NCBI GenBank assembly: GCA_038230975.1
Contig: JBBRMF010000003.1
Span: forward strand, 1 to 62,613
Reading direction: 5' to 3'
Length of the DNA: 62,613 nucleotides
From: JANXVV01 sp038230975
GTDB lineage: Bacteria > Planctomycetota > Phycisphaerae > Tepidisphaerales > Tepidisphaeraceae
Shown here in pieces: positions 44,005-52,380 of the stretch. A program made the translations under genes and the position numbers. Positions within the stretch are counted from its first letter, which is position 1. Each line of letters begins with the position of its first letter. The notes beneath the pieces were generated by a model. It did not search any database, had not been told where the DNA came from, and saw only the letters and a program-made list of their open reading frames with translations.

Positions 44005-44475
44005 TTACTTCCTCGGAGGTTTTTCAATCGAACCTTCTGCCACAAAATCTTTCAGCATCTTCGGCGTGACCGATTTCTTAATCGCAGTCATCTCATTCAA
44101 TCCCTCTTTGCTGAGACTGCGGGTTCGTGCGTAGTCTCCGGCGATGGGTTGCAGTCCTTTAATGGCCGCACCGCTGGACATTTCCGCCCCGCTGCCGCGC
44201 CCGATGAAATCCGTATCCCGTTTCACCTCGCGCGAAGAAACGGAGTCTGCCGAGATCCATCCGCTTTTGCCGTCAAGCTCAATCCGCACCCACGGATCAT
44301 TCCGCTCGATCACACGAACGCGCTGACCCTTGGTGACGGGCATCACCAGATCGCCCGCGGCACTCGGATCGTTCCGCACATCGGCCGATCGCTTGACCCA
44401 CACATCATCCGCCAAGGCCGCGCCGGCGACTGTCGCCAGTAATAGGACCGGCAGGAATCTTTTTCGCGCCATCAT
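44005..44475 (-). CDS. secreted SH3-domain protein
   Basis: A protein of 156 residues from the first of two adjacent ATGs (44475 or 44472). GGAG lies five or eight bases upstream. The signal peptide is MARKRFLPVLLLATVAGAALA. A bacterial SH3-like domain follows, with the pattern VWVKRSADVRNDPSAAGDLV, VTKGQRVRVIERNDPWVRIEL and GKSGWISADSV. The remaining ~75 residues are helical (LSKEGLNEMTAIKKSVTPKML). Such proteins bind cell wall or partner peptides. Between the cyclase and the protease genes, it may be a partner of the M48 protease. Confidence 0.7.
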   Translation of the reverse strand: MMARKRFLPVLLLATVAGAALADDVWVKRSADVRNDPSAAGDLVMPVTKGQRVRVIERNDPWVRIELDGKSGWISADSVSSREVKRDTDFIGRGSGAEMSSGAAIKGLQPIAGDYARTRSLSKEGLNEMTAIKKSVTPKMLKDFVAEGSIEKPPRK

Positions 44476-44500
44476 TGGTCTCCAACTCATTTGTCGACAG

Positions 44501-44562
44501 GGCATGGGTTTCTCGCCCGTGCATTTCTCTGCAAAACACAGCACGGGCGAGAAACCCATGCC
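44501..44562. repeat. HGRDAHAT-type palindrome, GGTTTCTCG variant
   Basis: The 22-bp arms at 44501-44522 and 44541-44562 are perfect complements. Both differ from the 41881 copy in the same positions (GGGTTTCTCG), so they changed together. It starts seven bases after the cyclase stop at 44570, in the minus-strand direction. Confidence 0.85.
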
Positions 44563-44569
44563 ACCGTCG

Positions 44570-46600
44570 CTACTTTTCCTTCGCCACATACACACCATCC
44601 CAATCGGATGGTGGCGGCTCCTGGCGATAGTGAGCCATGCGCCCGAGGATCGCCTTTGCGGGTCCATCATCCGGGAACTCCGCAATTACCTCAAGGAGTA
44701 ATCTTTCCGCATCATCCCAATGTTGAGCCTGATAGTGATGCAATGCCTCTTCGTAACGCCTGATCTTGAGTGCGAGTACCGCATCGGGTTTCCCTTCGGC
44801 CACCAATTCATAAACAGCCATCGGCTTGAGTTTCCCTTTGACGCGGATCACATCCAGTTGCCGCAATACGAACAAATCCTTGACCTGGTCCGCCGTCGAC
44901 TGCGAAATCATCACCCGGGTGCTATAAAGTTTATTCGCCCCTTCAAGCCTGCTTCCAAGATTCACCGAGTCGCCCAGCACCGTGTAATTAATCAGATGGC
45001 TCGAACCGGTAAACCCAACCGCCATCGGACCGCTGTTGATACCCACGCGGGTGTAAATCTTTGACGCACCCAGCTCGCGCAGCGCGGGTTGTATCGCCGC
45101 TTCCCTCTCCACCAATCGCAACGCCGCACGGCAGGCAAGCGCGGCATGATCCGGTTGAACCAGCGGCGCATTCCAAAAACTCATGATGGCATCCCCGATA
45201 TACTTATCCAGCGTGCCTGTCTGACTAAGCACAATGCTCGACATCTCCTCCAGATAGAAATTCAGCATCGGCGCGAGCTTTTCCGGGGGCAGCGTTTCAG
45301 AAATATCCGTAAAGCCGGCGATATCCGTGAACATGACCGTCATCTCGCGGCGCGTGCCCCCAATCACCAACTTGCTCGGGTCGCGAGCCAGTTCCTCGGC
45401 TATTGTCGGGGAGACTACGCTCGACAACGCTTTGAGCAGTCGCCGCCGTTGCCGATCTTCACCTAAATAGCTCCAGGCAAACGCGCCGATCGTCGCGATG
45501 ATCCCCGCGAGCAAGGGTGCCGCCAACGGGAGCCAGATGATGTCCTGCCGTACAAACAAAGACACCGCGATTAGTCCCACCGTTAGGATCGCCGCAAAAC
45601 CGCCAAATAATTTAATCCCGACTTGCCGCGGTAAAACCACTCCAAGCGAGGCGAACCAGGCGGTTAGAAAGGTCGCCGCCGCCGTTGCCAAAAATCCGAT
45701 TCGATGTACCTGGTTTCCGTGAATTAAGTTCTTAATCGCCGTCGCCTGAATTTCAACGCCTGGATATTGGGGCGAAAGCGGTGTCGACTTCAAATCATAA
45801 AGACCCGCTGCAATCCCACCGACCAGCACGATTTTATTGCGAAACATTTCCTTGTTCAGTTGCCATTTCTTCTCATCTTCGCCGTAAGAAACCAGAATGG
45901 CGTTGGCGGCGGACACGTAGCGAAATGTTTGCTTGCCGTCAGATGATTTGTGCGGGCCGTAGTAGTGAACGAGAAACGGCCGATCGACCGGCAACCGGGG
46001 CGAGATCTTGGTTTGCACTAGCGCCTGCAAAGCCAGCGACGGATGCCCATTTCGCATTGGCAGATAGTCTCGAAACTTCTCGTTATCAGAGATATTGTCC
46101 GCCCCTAAAGCCGGCATCGGATTCACAGGAGGCACGAAACGACTGAGGGTGCCGTCGGCATTTGCGTTGGCCGCAAAGACGATCGCCGCCGGCCCGTCTT
46201 TGGCCGCCCGCGCAATTGCTGCCGCAAATATCGCATCATCGGTTTTCCCATCTTCGCCGGCGTTCACGCTTCTTTCATTGAACAGGACGTCAAACACCAC
46301 AGCCTTGGCGTGACAGTCTTCCGAAAGGTATTCAAGCAAACTTCCCCAATACCGTCGCGGCCACGGCCAACCTTTCTCGTAACCCTTCGCTTTGTCGATG
46401 ACCTCCATCGAGGCCTGATCCACCGCGATAATGACGACTTCGGAATTTTGCTGATCTGAAATGGGCCGTGAATGATAGAACGAATCGTAGAACACTTCAT
46501 CGAGCCGACGAACCGGCATTGAATTGCTACCGATTAATACCAATCCCCCCACTCCTACGGCAATCAGAGTCGCTGCAATCAATCGGCGGCGTGGAAACAT
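44570..46600 (-). CDS. CHASE2-domain class III adenylate cyclase
   Basis: A protein of 676 residues from the ATG at 46600; further upstream lies repeat DNA. An N-terminal membrane segment is followed by a CHASE2 sensory domain (about 30-305, outside). Three membrane segments come next, and then a class III cyclase domain (about 425-600). MTVMFTDIAGFTDISE supplies the first metal Asp, LDKYIGDAIMSFWNAP the second. Substrate-defining NYTVLGDSVNLGSRLEG is seen. A C-terminal TPR-like tail closes it. It makes cAMP or cGMP in response to an external signal. It may share a transcript with the SH3 and M48 genes downstream. Confidence 0.9.
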   Translation of the reverse strand: MFPRRRLIAATLIAVGVGGLVLIGSNSMPVRRLDEVFYDSFYHSRPISDQQNSEVVIIAVDQASMEVIDKAKGYEKGWPWPRRYWGSLLEYLSEDCHAKAVVFDVLFNERSVNAGEDGKTDDAIFAAAIARAAKDGPAAIVFAANANADGTLSRFVPPVNPMPALGADNISDNEKFRDYLPMRNGHPSLALQALVQTKISPRLPVDRPFLVHYYGPHKSSDGKQTFRYVSAANAILVSYGEDEKKWQLNKEMFRNKIVLVGGIAAGLYDLKSTPLSPQYPGVEIQATAIKNLIHGNQVHRIGFLATAAATFLTAWFASLGVVLPRQVGIKLFGGFAAILTVGLIAVSLFVRQDIIWLPLAAPLLAGIIATIGAFAWSYLGEDRQRRRLLKALSSVVSPTIAEELARDPSKLVIGGTRREMTVMFTDIAGFTDISETLPPEKLAPMLNFYLEEMSSIVLSQTGTLDKYIGDAIMSFWNAPLVQPDHAALACRAALRLVEREAAIQPALRELGASKIYTRVGINSGPMAVGFTGSSHLINYTVLGDSVNLGSRLEGANKLYSTRVMISQSTADQVKDLFVLRQLDVIRVKGKLKPMAVYELVAEGKPDAVLALKIRRYEEALHHYQAQHWDDAERLLLEVIAEFPDDGPAKAILGRMAHYRQEPPPSDWDGVYVAKEK

Positions 46601-46628
46601 GTAGAGAGTGTAGCGAAAACAAATTGAA

Positions 46629-46656
46629 GTGGCATGGGCAAGGTTGCCCATGCTAC
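46629..46656. repeat. short palindrome GTGGCATGGGCA / TGCCCATGCTAC
   Basis: The 12-bp arms at 46629-46640 and 46645-46656 with one mismatch and a 4-nt loop. It begins 23 bases after the sialate O-acetylesterase stop and looks like a compact relative of the HGRDAHAT family. Confidence 0.7.
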
Positions 46657-46678
46657 ATCAATACAATCGCCAAGGCGT

Positions 46679-48364
46679 TTATTTCTTCTTCGCCGTCGTC
46701 CCGGTATCCGATCGGAACGGAGATGCGGGAAGGTTTTCCTTATTGTAAAGATTGCAATCCGGGTTATTTCCCCAGCCATATCGAACGGCAGCCGGGCTGG
46801 CGACGGACGTGCTCCACACCGCGACACCCCCGTCAATGATCTTTGCCTGAGCCGGATGGAATTTCATATCCTCACCGGCGATCGTGAAACCATGCAGTTC
46901 CGTATCGGGCGATTCCTGCGGCACATTTGGCTGCGTCGAAGGATGCGCGCCAATCTTCAGCCCACCCCCGACATTGCCAAACCTGACGCGGACGCGGTCA
47001 CCTTCGCGGGCCATCGACTCGTAGGTCGGCCCGGAATAAACGAGTGATTTGTGATACGCCACTTTCTCCGCCGCCAGGGCAAGGCGATGCCCAACGTCCA
47101 TCTTGTCTCTCGGGTGGATATCGTCGGCTTGTCCAACATCGATAATGACCGCCTCCCCGGTATTCGGCAGCGAGAGCGTCATGTGCTGCGCCTCACGCAG
47201 GCCCGGCCAGCCACCACTCTCCTGCACCGGTTCCGGCTGACGAGCCATGAAGTTGGCCAACTGCACCCAGATGAACGGGAAATCTTTTTCATCGGGATTC
47301 AATTCCGACCAATGCTTTCGCCAGTTAGTAATCATGGCCGGGAACAGTGTGCGGTATTGTTCCGGTTGGCCGGCATTCGATTCACCCTGATACCAGATTG
47401 CGCCCTCGATGCCGTATGGGATGATCGGCGCGATCATGCCGTTGTAAAGCACCGAGCCAATGTTGGGATTCCCATCCGGCTGTGACGGATACCGCGGCTG
47501 GGGATGGGCCGGTTTGGGTTGCGCGGGAATGGGTTCACCGGCGGCCTTCGCGGCTGCGGCCTTGATCTTCCATTCCGCTTGTGCAGATTTCAGTGCCGCC
47601 CCTTCCGTCTCCTGCCATTGCTTTTCCGCGGCCTTCCAGTTCGGAAGAATCACGCTCGTGTACTTCGCCTTCGCATCCGCCAGACTTTCTTTAGTGCTGT
47701 TGAAGTTGTCGGCGTATCCTTTGAGTTCCGGAGAAGCCGCCAAACCTTCTACGCTGGTCCAGGCCTGCGCCGGAGTGCCGCCCCACGAGGTGTGAATCAA
47801 CCCCATCGGCATGCCCAGATCTTTATGCAGATCTCGAACAAAGAAATATCCCACGGCACTGGTATTCAGCACGGTCTCGGGTGTGCATTCTTCCCAATGC
47901 CCTTCGCAATCCGTCTGTGGCTCAAACGCCACTTTCTTGACCAGATTGAAAATGCGGATCTTCGGATAGTTTGCCTTGGGCGCTTCCTCGGCGGCGTTGT
48001 GTGTCCCCCGAAATCCAAATTCCATGTTGGATTGCCCGGAGGCGACCCACACTTCTCCGACCACAATGTTCTTGACGGTCAACGTATTTTTCCCGGCGAC
48101 GGTCATCTCCAACGGCCCACCTACTTGCATCGCGGGCAGCTTGACCATCCACTTACCATCCGCCCCGGCCGTCGCCTTTTGCGTTTGGCCATTCAGCGAA
48201 ACCGTCACCTCTTCACCGGCAACGGCAGTACCCCAGATTGGCAACGTCTTGCCGGCTTGCAGGCACATGTTGTCTGAGATGATCGCGGGCAATTTCACGT
48301 CGGCCCGGGCATAGAGGCTTACCAGGGCAATAGACGCGGCTGTCAGAAGAAGGCGTTGACGCAT
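46679..48364 (-). CDS. sialate O-acetylesterase family protein
   Basis: A protein of 561 residues from the ATG at 48364, which has AAGGA six bases upstream. The signal peptide is MRQRLLLTAASIALVSLYARA. The SGNH-type catalytic block ASGQSNMEFG holds the Ser near 115, EGAIWYQGESNAGQ is the second block, and DDIHPRDK holds the Asp/His pair. A Lys/Ala/Glu-rich insertion separates the halves (about 230-290). These enzymes remove acetyl groups from sialic acid or from plant and algal glycans such as xylan. A role in extracellular polysaccharide use fits planctomycetes. Confidence 0.9.
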   Translation of the reverse strand: MRQRLLLTAASIALVSLYARADVKLPAIISDNMCLQAGKTLPIWGTAVAGEEVTVSLNGQTQKATAGADGKWMVKLPAMQVGGPLEMTVAGKNTLTVKNIVVGEVWVASGQSNMEFGFRGTHNAAEEAPKANYPKIRIFNLVKKVAFEPQTDCEGHWEECTPETVLNTSAVGYFFVRDLHKDLGMPMGLIHTSWGGTPAQAWTSVEGLAASPELKGYADNFNSTKESLADAKAKYTSVILPNWKAAEKQWQETEGAALKSAQAEWKIKAAAAKAAGEPIPAQPKPAHPQPRYPSQPDGNPNIGSVLYNGMIAPIIPYGIEGAIWYQGESNAGQPEQYRTLFPAMITNWRKHWSELNPDEKDFPFIWVQLANFMARQPEPVQESGGWPGLREAQHMTLSLPNTGEAVIIDVGQADDIHPRDKMDVGHRLALAAEKVAYHKSLVYSGPTYESMAREGDRVRVRFGNVGGGLKIGAHPSTQPNVPQESPDTELHGFTIAGEDMKFHPAQAKIIDGGVAVWSTSVASPAAVRYGWGNNPDCNLYNKENLPASPFRSDTGTTAKKK

Positions 48365-48493
48365 GCGGTTCCTTTCAGTGTGTGGAGAACTGGTATTAGA
48401 AAGAACACCGGGGAAGGGGAATTGTTGAGAAGCGTTCATTCAATAACCCGCCTAAGTTCGCGCAGGTCATGAGTAAAACAAGTCGGATATGCT

Positions 48494-48673
48494 TCATCGC
48501 TCTAGAAAGACGCCGTGTTTCGCGGCGAGATCTTCGACACATTTTCGCATCGGTTGCATACGTCCAAACTTCGCATCTTCAAGACTCTGCCGGATGACCT
48601 CGATCAGACTCAGCATTTCCGCGTCATCCGTCAAGCGATGATTCACTCCGTGTTTGCCTTCAATATCTTCCAT
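48494..48673 (-). CDS. small protein of 59 residues below mtnA
   Basis: An ATG at 48673, ten bases after the mtnA stop, opens a 59-residue frame that ends at a TGA (48494). The product (MEDIEGKHGVNHRLTDDAEM at the start, RQSLEDAKFGR and LAAKHGVFLER at the end) is acidic and helical. The spacing of LTDDAEMLSLIEVIRQSLEDAKFGR resembles small antitoxin-like proteins, but I do not recognise the family. Co-transcription with mtnA is likely from the 9-bp gap. AGGT before the ATG is a weak ribosome binding site. No toxin-like gene is beside it on the left. Confidence 0.45.
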   Translation of the reverse strand: MEDIEGKHGVNHRLTDDAEMLSLIEVIRQSLEDAKFGRMQPMRKCVEDLAAKHGVFLER

Positions 48674-48682
48674 TTTGGTGAC

Positions 48683-49720
48683 CTACTTGTTCAATTTCAC
48701 AAGTCCAATCGCGAGAGGTGCTTTCACCACACCTTTTTCCGTAATCAACGCCGTCACCAGTTCCGCCGGGGTCACATCAAACGCCGGATTGAACATATCG
48801 ACGCCGTTTGGTGCCGTCTGTTTTCCGAAACCCTCCGAAATCTCACGGCCATCTCGCTGCTCGATAGGGATCTGATCGCCACTCGCCAACGACATATCAA
48901 TACTGCTCGTTGGAGCCGCCACATAAAACGGGATGCCAAAATGTTTGGCGAGGATCGCAACACCGTACGTTCCGATTTTGTTGGCGACATCGCCGTTTGC
49001 AGCGACACGGTCCGTGCCGACAATCACGGCCGCCACTTTCCCCTGGCTCATGACAGTAGCAGCCATATTGTCGCAAATCACCGTGCAGGGAATTCCGTTT
49101 TGCCGAAGCTCATACGCCGTGATACGGCTACCCTGCAGCAGCGGGCGGGTTTCATCCGCATAGACATGGAACTTCAACCCGCGCTCTTTGCCGACGTAGA
49201 TCGGGGCGAGCGCGGTGCCGTATTGGACCGTCGCTAAACCACCGGCGTTGCAATGAGTAAGCAGATTGATTTGACCGTTGGAGTCTTTTAAACGTTCCAG
49301 AAGCGCGACGCCATGTTCTCCGATGGCGCGGCAGACGAGGTTGTCCTCATCCAGCATCCGAATCGCTTCACCCAGCAATTGATGTTTCGCGTCTTCCGGT
49401 GATGCGGCATTTTCAGCAACACGGCGAACGCGGTTTATTGCCCAAAAAAGATTGACTGCCGTGGGCCGACTGGTGGCCAGGTACTTGCAGACTTCTTCAA
49501 GACGTGCTGCAAAAATGTCATCGGGTGCCGAGCGAACGCCAAGATAAACCCCAAACGCCGCCGCCACACCGATCGCCGGGGCGCCCCGAATCACCAGGCG
49601 TTTGATCGCATCCCACATCTGCCGTTCATTTACAATGTCAACATAGACGGTTTCAGTGGGGAGCTTCGTCTGATCCAGTAAGCGGGCGGATGAACCTGTC
49701 CAGGTGATGGTTTGGAGCAT
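48683..49720 (-). CDS. mtnA: S-methyl-5-thioribose-1-phosphate isomerase
   Basis: MtnA turns methylthioribose-1-phosphate into methylthioribulose-1-phosphate in the methionine salvage path. The 345-residue protein from the ATG at 49720 is of usual length. Catalytic Cys157 (LLTHCNAGGLAT) and Asp237 (IVGTDRVAANGD) are present. The N-terminal RLLDQTKLPTETVYVD and RGAPAIGVAAAFG blocks are conserved. A longer frame reaches 49891 but overlaps the PIN gene and has no family match there. No other mtn genes are nearby. Confidence 0.93.
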   Translation of the reverse strand: MLQTITWTGSSARLLDQTKLPTETVYVDIVNERQMWDAIKRLVIRGAPAIGVAAAFGVYLGVRSAPDDIFAARLEEVCKYLATSRPTAVNLFWAINRVRRVAENAASPEDAKHQLLGEAIRMLDEDNLVCRAIGEHGVALLERLKDSNGQINLLTHCNAGGLATVQYGTALAPIYVGKERGLKFHVYADETRPLLQGSRITAYELRQNGIPCTVICDNMAATVMSQGKVAAVIVGTDRVAANGDVANKIGTYGVAILAKHFGIPFYVAAPTSSIDMSLASGDQIPIEQRDGREISEGFGKQTAPNGVDMFNPAFDVTPAELVTALITEKGVVKAPLAIGLVKLNK

Positions 49721-49745
49721 GATAAGTCGAAATTCTTCGAGGAAA

Positions 49746-50240
49746 TCAATGCGGTCGCGAGTCACAAAGCTCGCGATATCGCAATCGAGCGCGCTCGATG
49801 ACGGCTGCGGTGAGTCGGAACTGTGTCGTGGTTGCAAGTGCTTCGAGGTTCTTCGCGAAATCGAGCAGACCACGCGCGCCCGCCAGCGCAATCACGCCCA
49901 ATGTGCCATAGGTTACCAGGCCAAGACCACGGGCAATGGCAGTACCATCCCGCTCATCAATCAATACTAAGTCTGCCGCGCGCTCTATCGCGAGTGATAG
50001 GGCTGACGCTTCACCACTGTCGAGACGATCGAGAAATTCAACAGAAAGCGGCGAGTCAATTTTGAGCCATGCGGGCGTTTGCTCCGCCCACTCTCGCACA
50101 TCCGCTGGAAAATGCGGTAATTTAAGTTCTTGAATTACCGCGGTCTTCGTCAGAACGCTACCATATAGTTCTGCAAGCACGTCGACAATCCCGATTTCAA
50201 CCAGATATCGCAACGGGCCTGTGTCGGCGACAACGACCAT
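49746..50240 (-). CDS. PIN-domain toxin (DUF3368-like)
   Basis: A protein of 164 residues. It starts VVVADTGPLRYLVEIG, where Asp6 is the first acidic residue of the PIN nuclease site. GEASALSLAIERAADLVLIDERDG supplies Glu and Asp of the centre. The DUF3368 type cleaves RNA as a toxin and pairs with UPF0175 antitoxins. The ATG overlaps the stop of the antitoxin gene by one base (TGATG). The stop lies 25 bases before the mtnA start, so a read-through into mtnA is possible. Confidence 0.85.
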   Translation of the reverse strand: MVVVADTGPLRYLVEIGIVDVLAELYGSVLTKTAVIQELKLPHFPADVREWAEQTPAWLKIDSPLSVEFLDRLDSGEASALSLAIERAADLVLIDERDGTAIARGLGLVTYGTLGVIALAGARGLLDFAKNLEALATTTQFRLTAAVIERARLRYRELCDSRPH

Positions 50241-50497
50241 CAGACCCCCATCCGTCGAATGGTTGAAAATTGATGGTCCACCTCTTCGGGAGTCAGGTCG
50301 CAGACGCCATGGCGGTGAAGAACCGCGTCGGCCTGCCAGCGATCAAGTCCCAGAAGCGCGGCCAAATCCTTGTGATAAAGCGTGCCCCTCCGATATAGCG
50401 AGACCAAAAAAGCTTCCTTAGCATCCAAATCTAAGTCAGGCATCACGGCCCGCAGCTTTTGCTCTAGCTCGGCAGGTAAAGGAATGGTGATACTCAT
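50240..50497 (-). CDS. UPF0175-family antitoxin
   Basis: A protein of 85 residues from the ATG at 50497 (MSITIPLPAELEQKL). The UPF0175 consensus is visible in DLDLDAKEAFLVSLYRRGTLYHKDLAALLGLDR, with the helix-turn-helix LAALLGLDRWQADAVLHRHGV. It should bind DNA and autoregulate, and neutralise the PIN toxin encoded next to it. Upstream frame extension to 50563 has no family support. Confidence 0.88.
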   Translation of the reverse strand: MSITIPLPAELEQKLRAVMPDLDLDAKEAFLVSLYRRGTLYHKDLAALLGLDRWQADAVLHRHGVCDLTPEEVDHQFSTIRRMGV

Positions 50498-50641
50498 AGG
50501 GATACTGAGTATAACATCATTGCTATGACAGAGAACAAAAAAGACATTTTTGTTTCCGCACAATGCGATTCTTCCATGAAGGCGATGGAATCATAACGTT
50601 TGCGGTGCCATAACACGAAAGCGGTTTCGGACGCTAACGCT

Positions 50642-52285
50642 TCATTTCGCTTCGAAGCGCACGCTCTCATGCCCATCGTCAATCCGCGCGGCAATATGCG
50701 TGCTACTGGTAAACACCTGCGTCACCGGAAGCACCGTACCCAGCAAAAGAGTACCAGTCACCGAGAGGCCGATTGCCGCCGCGATGGGGAAAGGGAATTT
50801 TGCATCACCGGCGGGCTGGACGGCATCCATGACTGGATCGCGAAGGAACATCGTGGCGACGATGCGCAAATAGTAGGCTGCTGAGATAGCCGCGTTGAAC
50901 ATCACGATGATAACGAGCCAATTGTTACCACCGGCGAAAGCGGGCTTGATCAAAAAGACCTTGCCCCAGAACCCAACCGTCAGCGGGATGCCAATGAGGC
51001 TGAAGCACGCGACAGCCATGCACAAACCCAGGCCAACATGGCGACGACCTTGACCGGCGATATCCTCAAAAGTTTCGGCGGAGGTGCCGGGTCGACCGTC
51101 GCGGGCGGGCAGCAGCATCAGCACACCGAAGGCGGCGGCATTCATGATGCCGTAGGCGGTCAAGTAGAAAATCACACCGGCCAACGCATCGGTCTGCACG
51201 TCATTGCGATCTCGTCCGGCGGTGAGATACGCGCCGGAAAGAGCCGCAATGCCGGTCAACATATAACCGCTATGAGCAACGGAACTGTACGCCAGCAATC
51301 GCTTCAAGTTGGTTTGCAATAAACCAAGCACGTTGCCAAACGTCATGGTGAGCACGGCCAGCACCCACAGCAATTTCGACAACTGAGTGGGTAAAGCCCA
51401 CGCGGGACCGCCGACGGCATAGAGGATTTTGATCAAAGCCACAAATCCGCTGGTCTTTGGAACGAAGGAAAGAAACGCGGTCACGGGCGTGGCGGCACCC
51501 TGATAGACATCGCCGGCGTAGACGTGCAACGGGACGGCGGCGATTTTGAACGCGAAACCCACCACGAGCATGATGACCGCCAACAAAACCCAGGGTTGAA
51601 TGACGGCTTGTGCCGGATCGGTCTCCGCCATGGATGCGGCTAAACCTGAAACGGCGGCCTGCGGATGCAGCAATTGAGAAATCTGATCCAGCTTGATACT
51701 GCCCGTCGTGCCATAAAGGTAACTGAACCCGAAAAGCATTATGGCCGCCGACATCGCCCCGAGGAAAAAGTATTTAACCCCCGCTTCCTGCGCGACCGGA
51801 TTCGGCCGGGAGATTGAGACCATAATATAGGTCGGGATACTGGCAAGCTCAATCCCGAGAAACAGAAGGATAATGTCATTGGCCCCGGCGACGAGAAAAA
51901 TGCCGCAGAGGCTCAGCAACATTAACCCGAAAAATTCACCCGTTTCCTGACCGACATTCAGTGCGCTATTGCCCGTGCCTTCAGCATTGGTTGGCCAGGC
52001 CAACAATAGCAGCATGATACCGACGCCCGCGACAAGTAATTTGATGTACTGGGCAAAGTGGAAGATGCGGAACGTTCCGCTGATATCCGTGAGGGTACGG
52101 GCGGAAGTATTGTCGCTTCCCTGCCGCCCGAGTTGAATCGCGAAGACGGCGATCAAAGCGACGAGCGCCAAAATTGGCACGAGCTTACGCGTGGCCACCT
52201 TCATCGAGCAGCCGAGCAACATCAGCACGCACGCAACCGTGCCAAGAATGAGTTCGGGCAGAAGCAGTTGGAAATATCCGGTCAT
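50642..52285 (-). CDS. nuoN: NADH-quinone oxidoreductase subunit N
   Basis: A membrane subunit of complex I, one of the three antiporter-like proton-translocating chains. It has 547 residues and fourteen or so membrane helices. Conserved elements include the helix with Glu near 148 (FLGIELASIPTYIMVS), and the KIAAVPLHVYAGDVYQGAATP block with its Lys. The later LAYSSVAHSGYMLTG is also seen. Longer than the E. coli version by about 60 residues at the loops. It is the last gene of the nuoH-I-..-J-K-L-M-N series; a hairpin separates it from nuoM. Confidence 0.95.
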   Translation of the reverse strand: MTGYFQLLLPELILGTVACVLMLLGCSMKVATRKLVPILALVALIAVFAIQLGRQGSDNTSARTLTDISGTFRIFHFAQYIKLLVAGVGIMLLLLAWPTNAEGTGNSALNVGQETGEFFGLMLLSLCGIFLVAGANDIILLFLGIELASIPTYIMVSISRPNPVAQEAGVKYFFLGAMSAAIMLFGFSYLYGTTGSIKLDQISQLLHPQAAVSGLAASMAETDPAQAVIQPWVLLAVIMLVVGFAFKIAAVPLHVYAGDVYQGAATPVTAFLSFVPKTSGFVALIKILYAVGGPAWALPTQLSKLLWVLAVLTMTFGNVLGLLQTNLKRLLAYSSVAHSGYMLTGIAALSGAYLTAGRDRNDVQTDALAGVIFYLTAYGIMNAAAFGVLMLLPARDGRPGTSAETFEDIAGQGRRHVGLGLCMAVACFSLIGIPLTVGFWGKVFLIKPAFAGGNNWLVIIVMFNAAISAAYYLRIVATMFLRDPVMDAVQPAGDAKFPFPIAAAIGLSVTGTLLLGTVLPVTQVFTSSTHIAARIDDGHESVRFEAK

Positions 52286-52315
52286 ATCGAGAACTCTGTG
52301 TACTGTGGTACGTGC

Positions 52316-52379
52316 GTGGCCTGGGCGTTTTGCCCGTGCATTTCACTTAAAAGTTGCACGGGCGAGACGCCCATGCCAC
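52316..52379. repeat. HGRDAHAT-type palindrome between nuoM and nuoN
   Basis: The arms 52316-52340 and 52355-52379 pair with three mismatches. The right arm, next to the nuoM stop at 52381, is the canonical form; the left arm carries the changes (GGCCTGGGCGTTTTG). It lies within a presumably single transcript. Confidence 0.85.
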
Positions 52380-52380
52380 C

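Noticed and set aside
42990..46600. protease, SH3 and cyclase genes as a signalling defence operon
   Set aside because: No effector with a cyclic-nucleotide-binding domain is seen; palindromes separate the genes and each family has ordinary roles.
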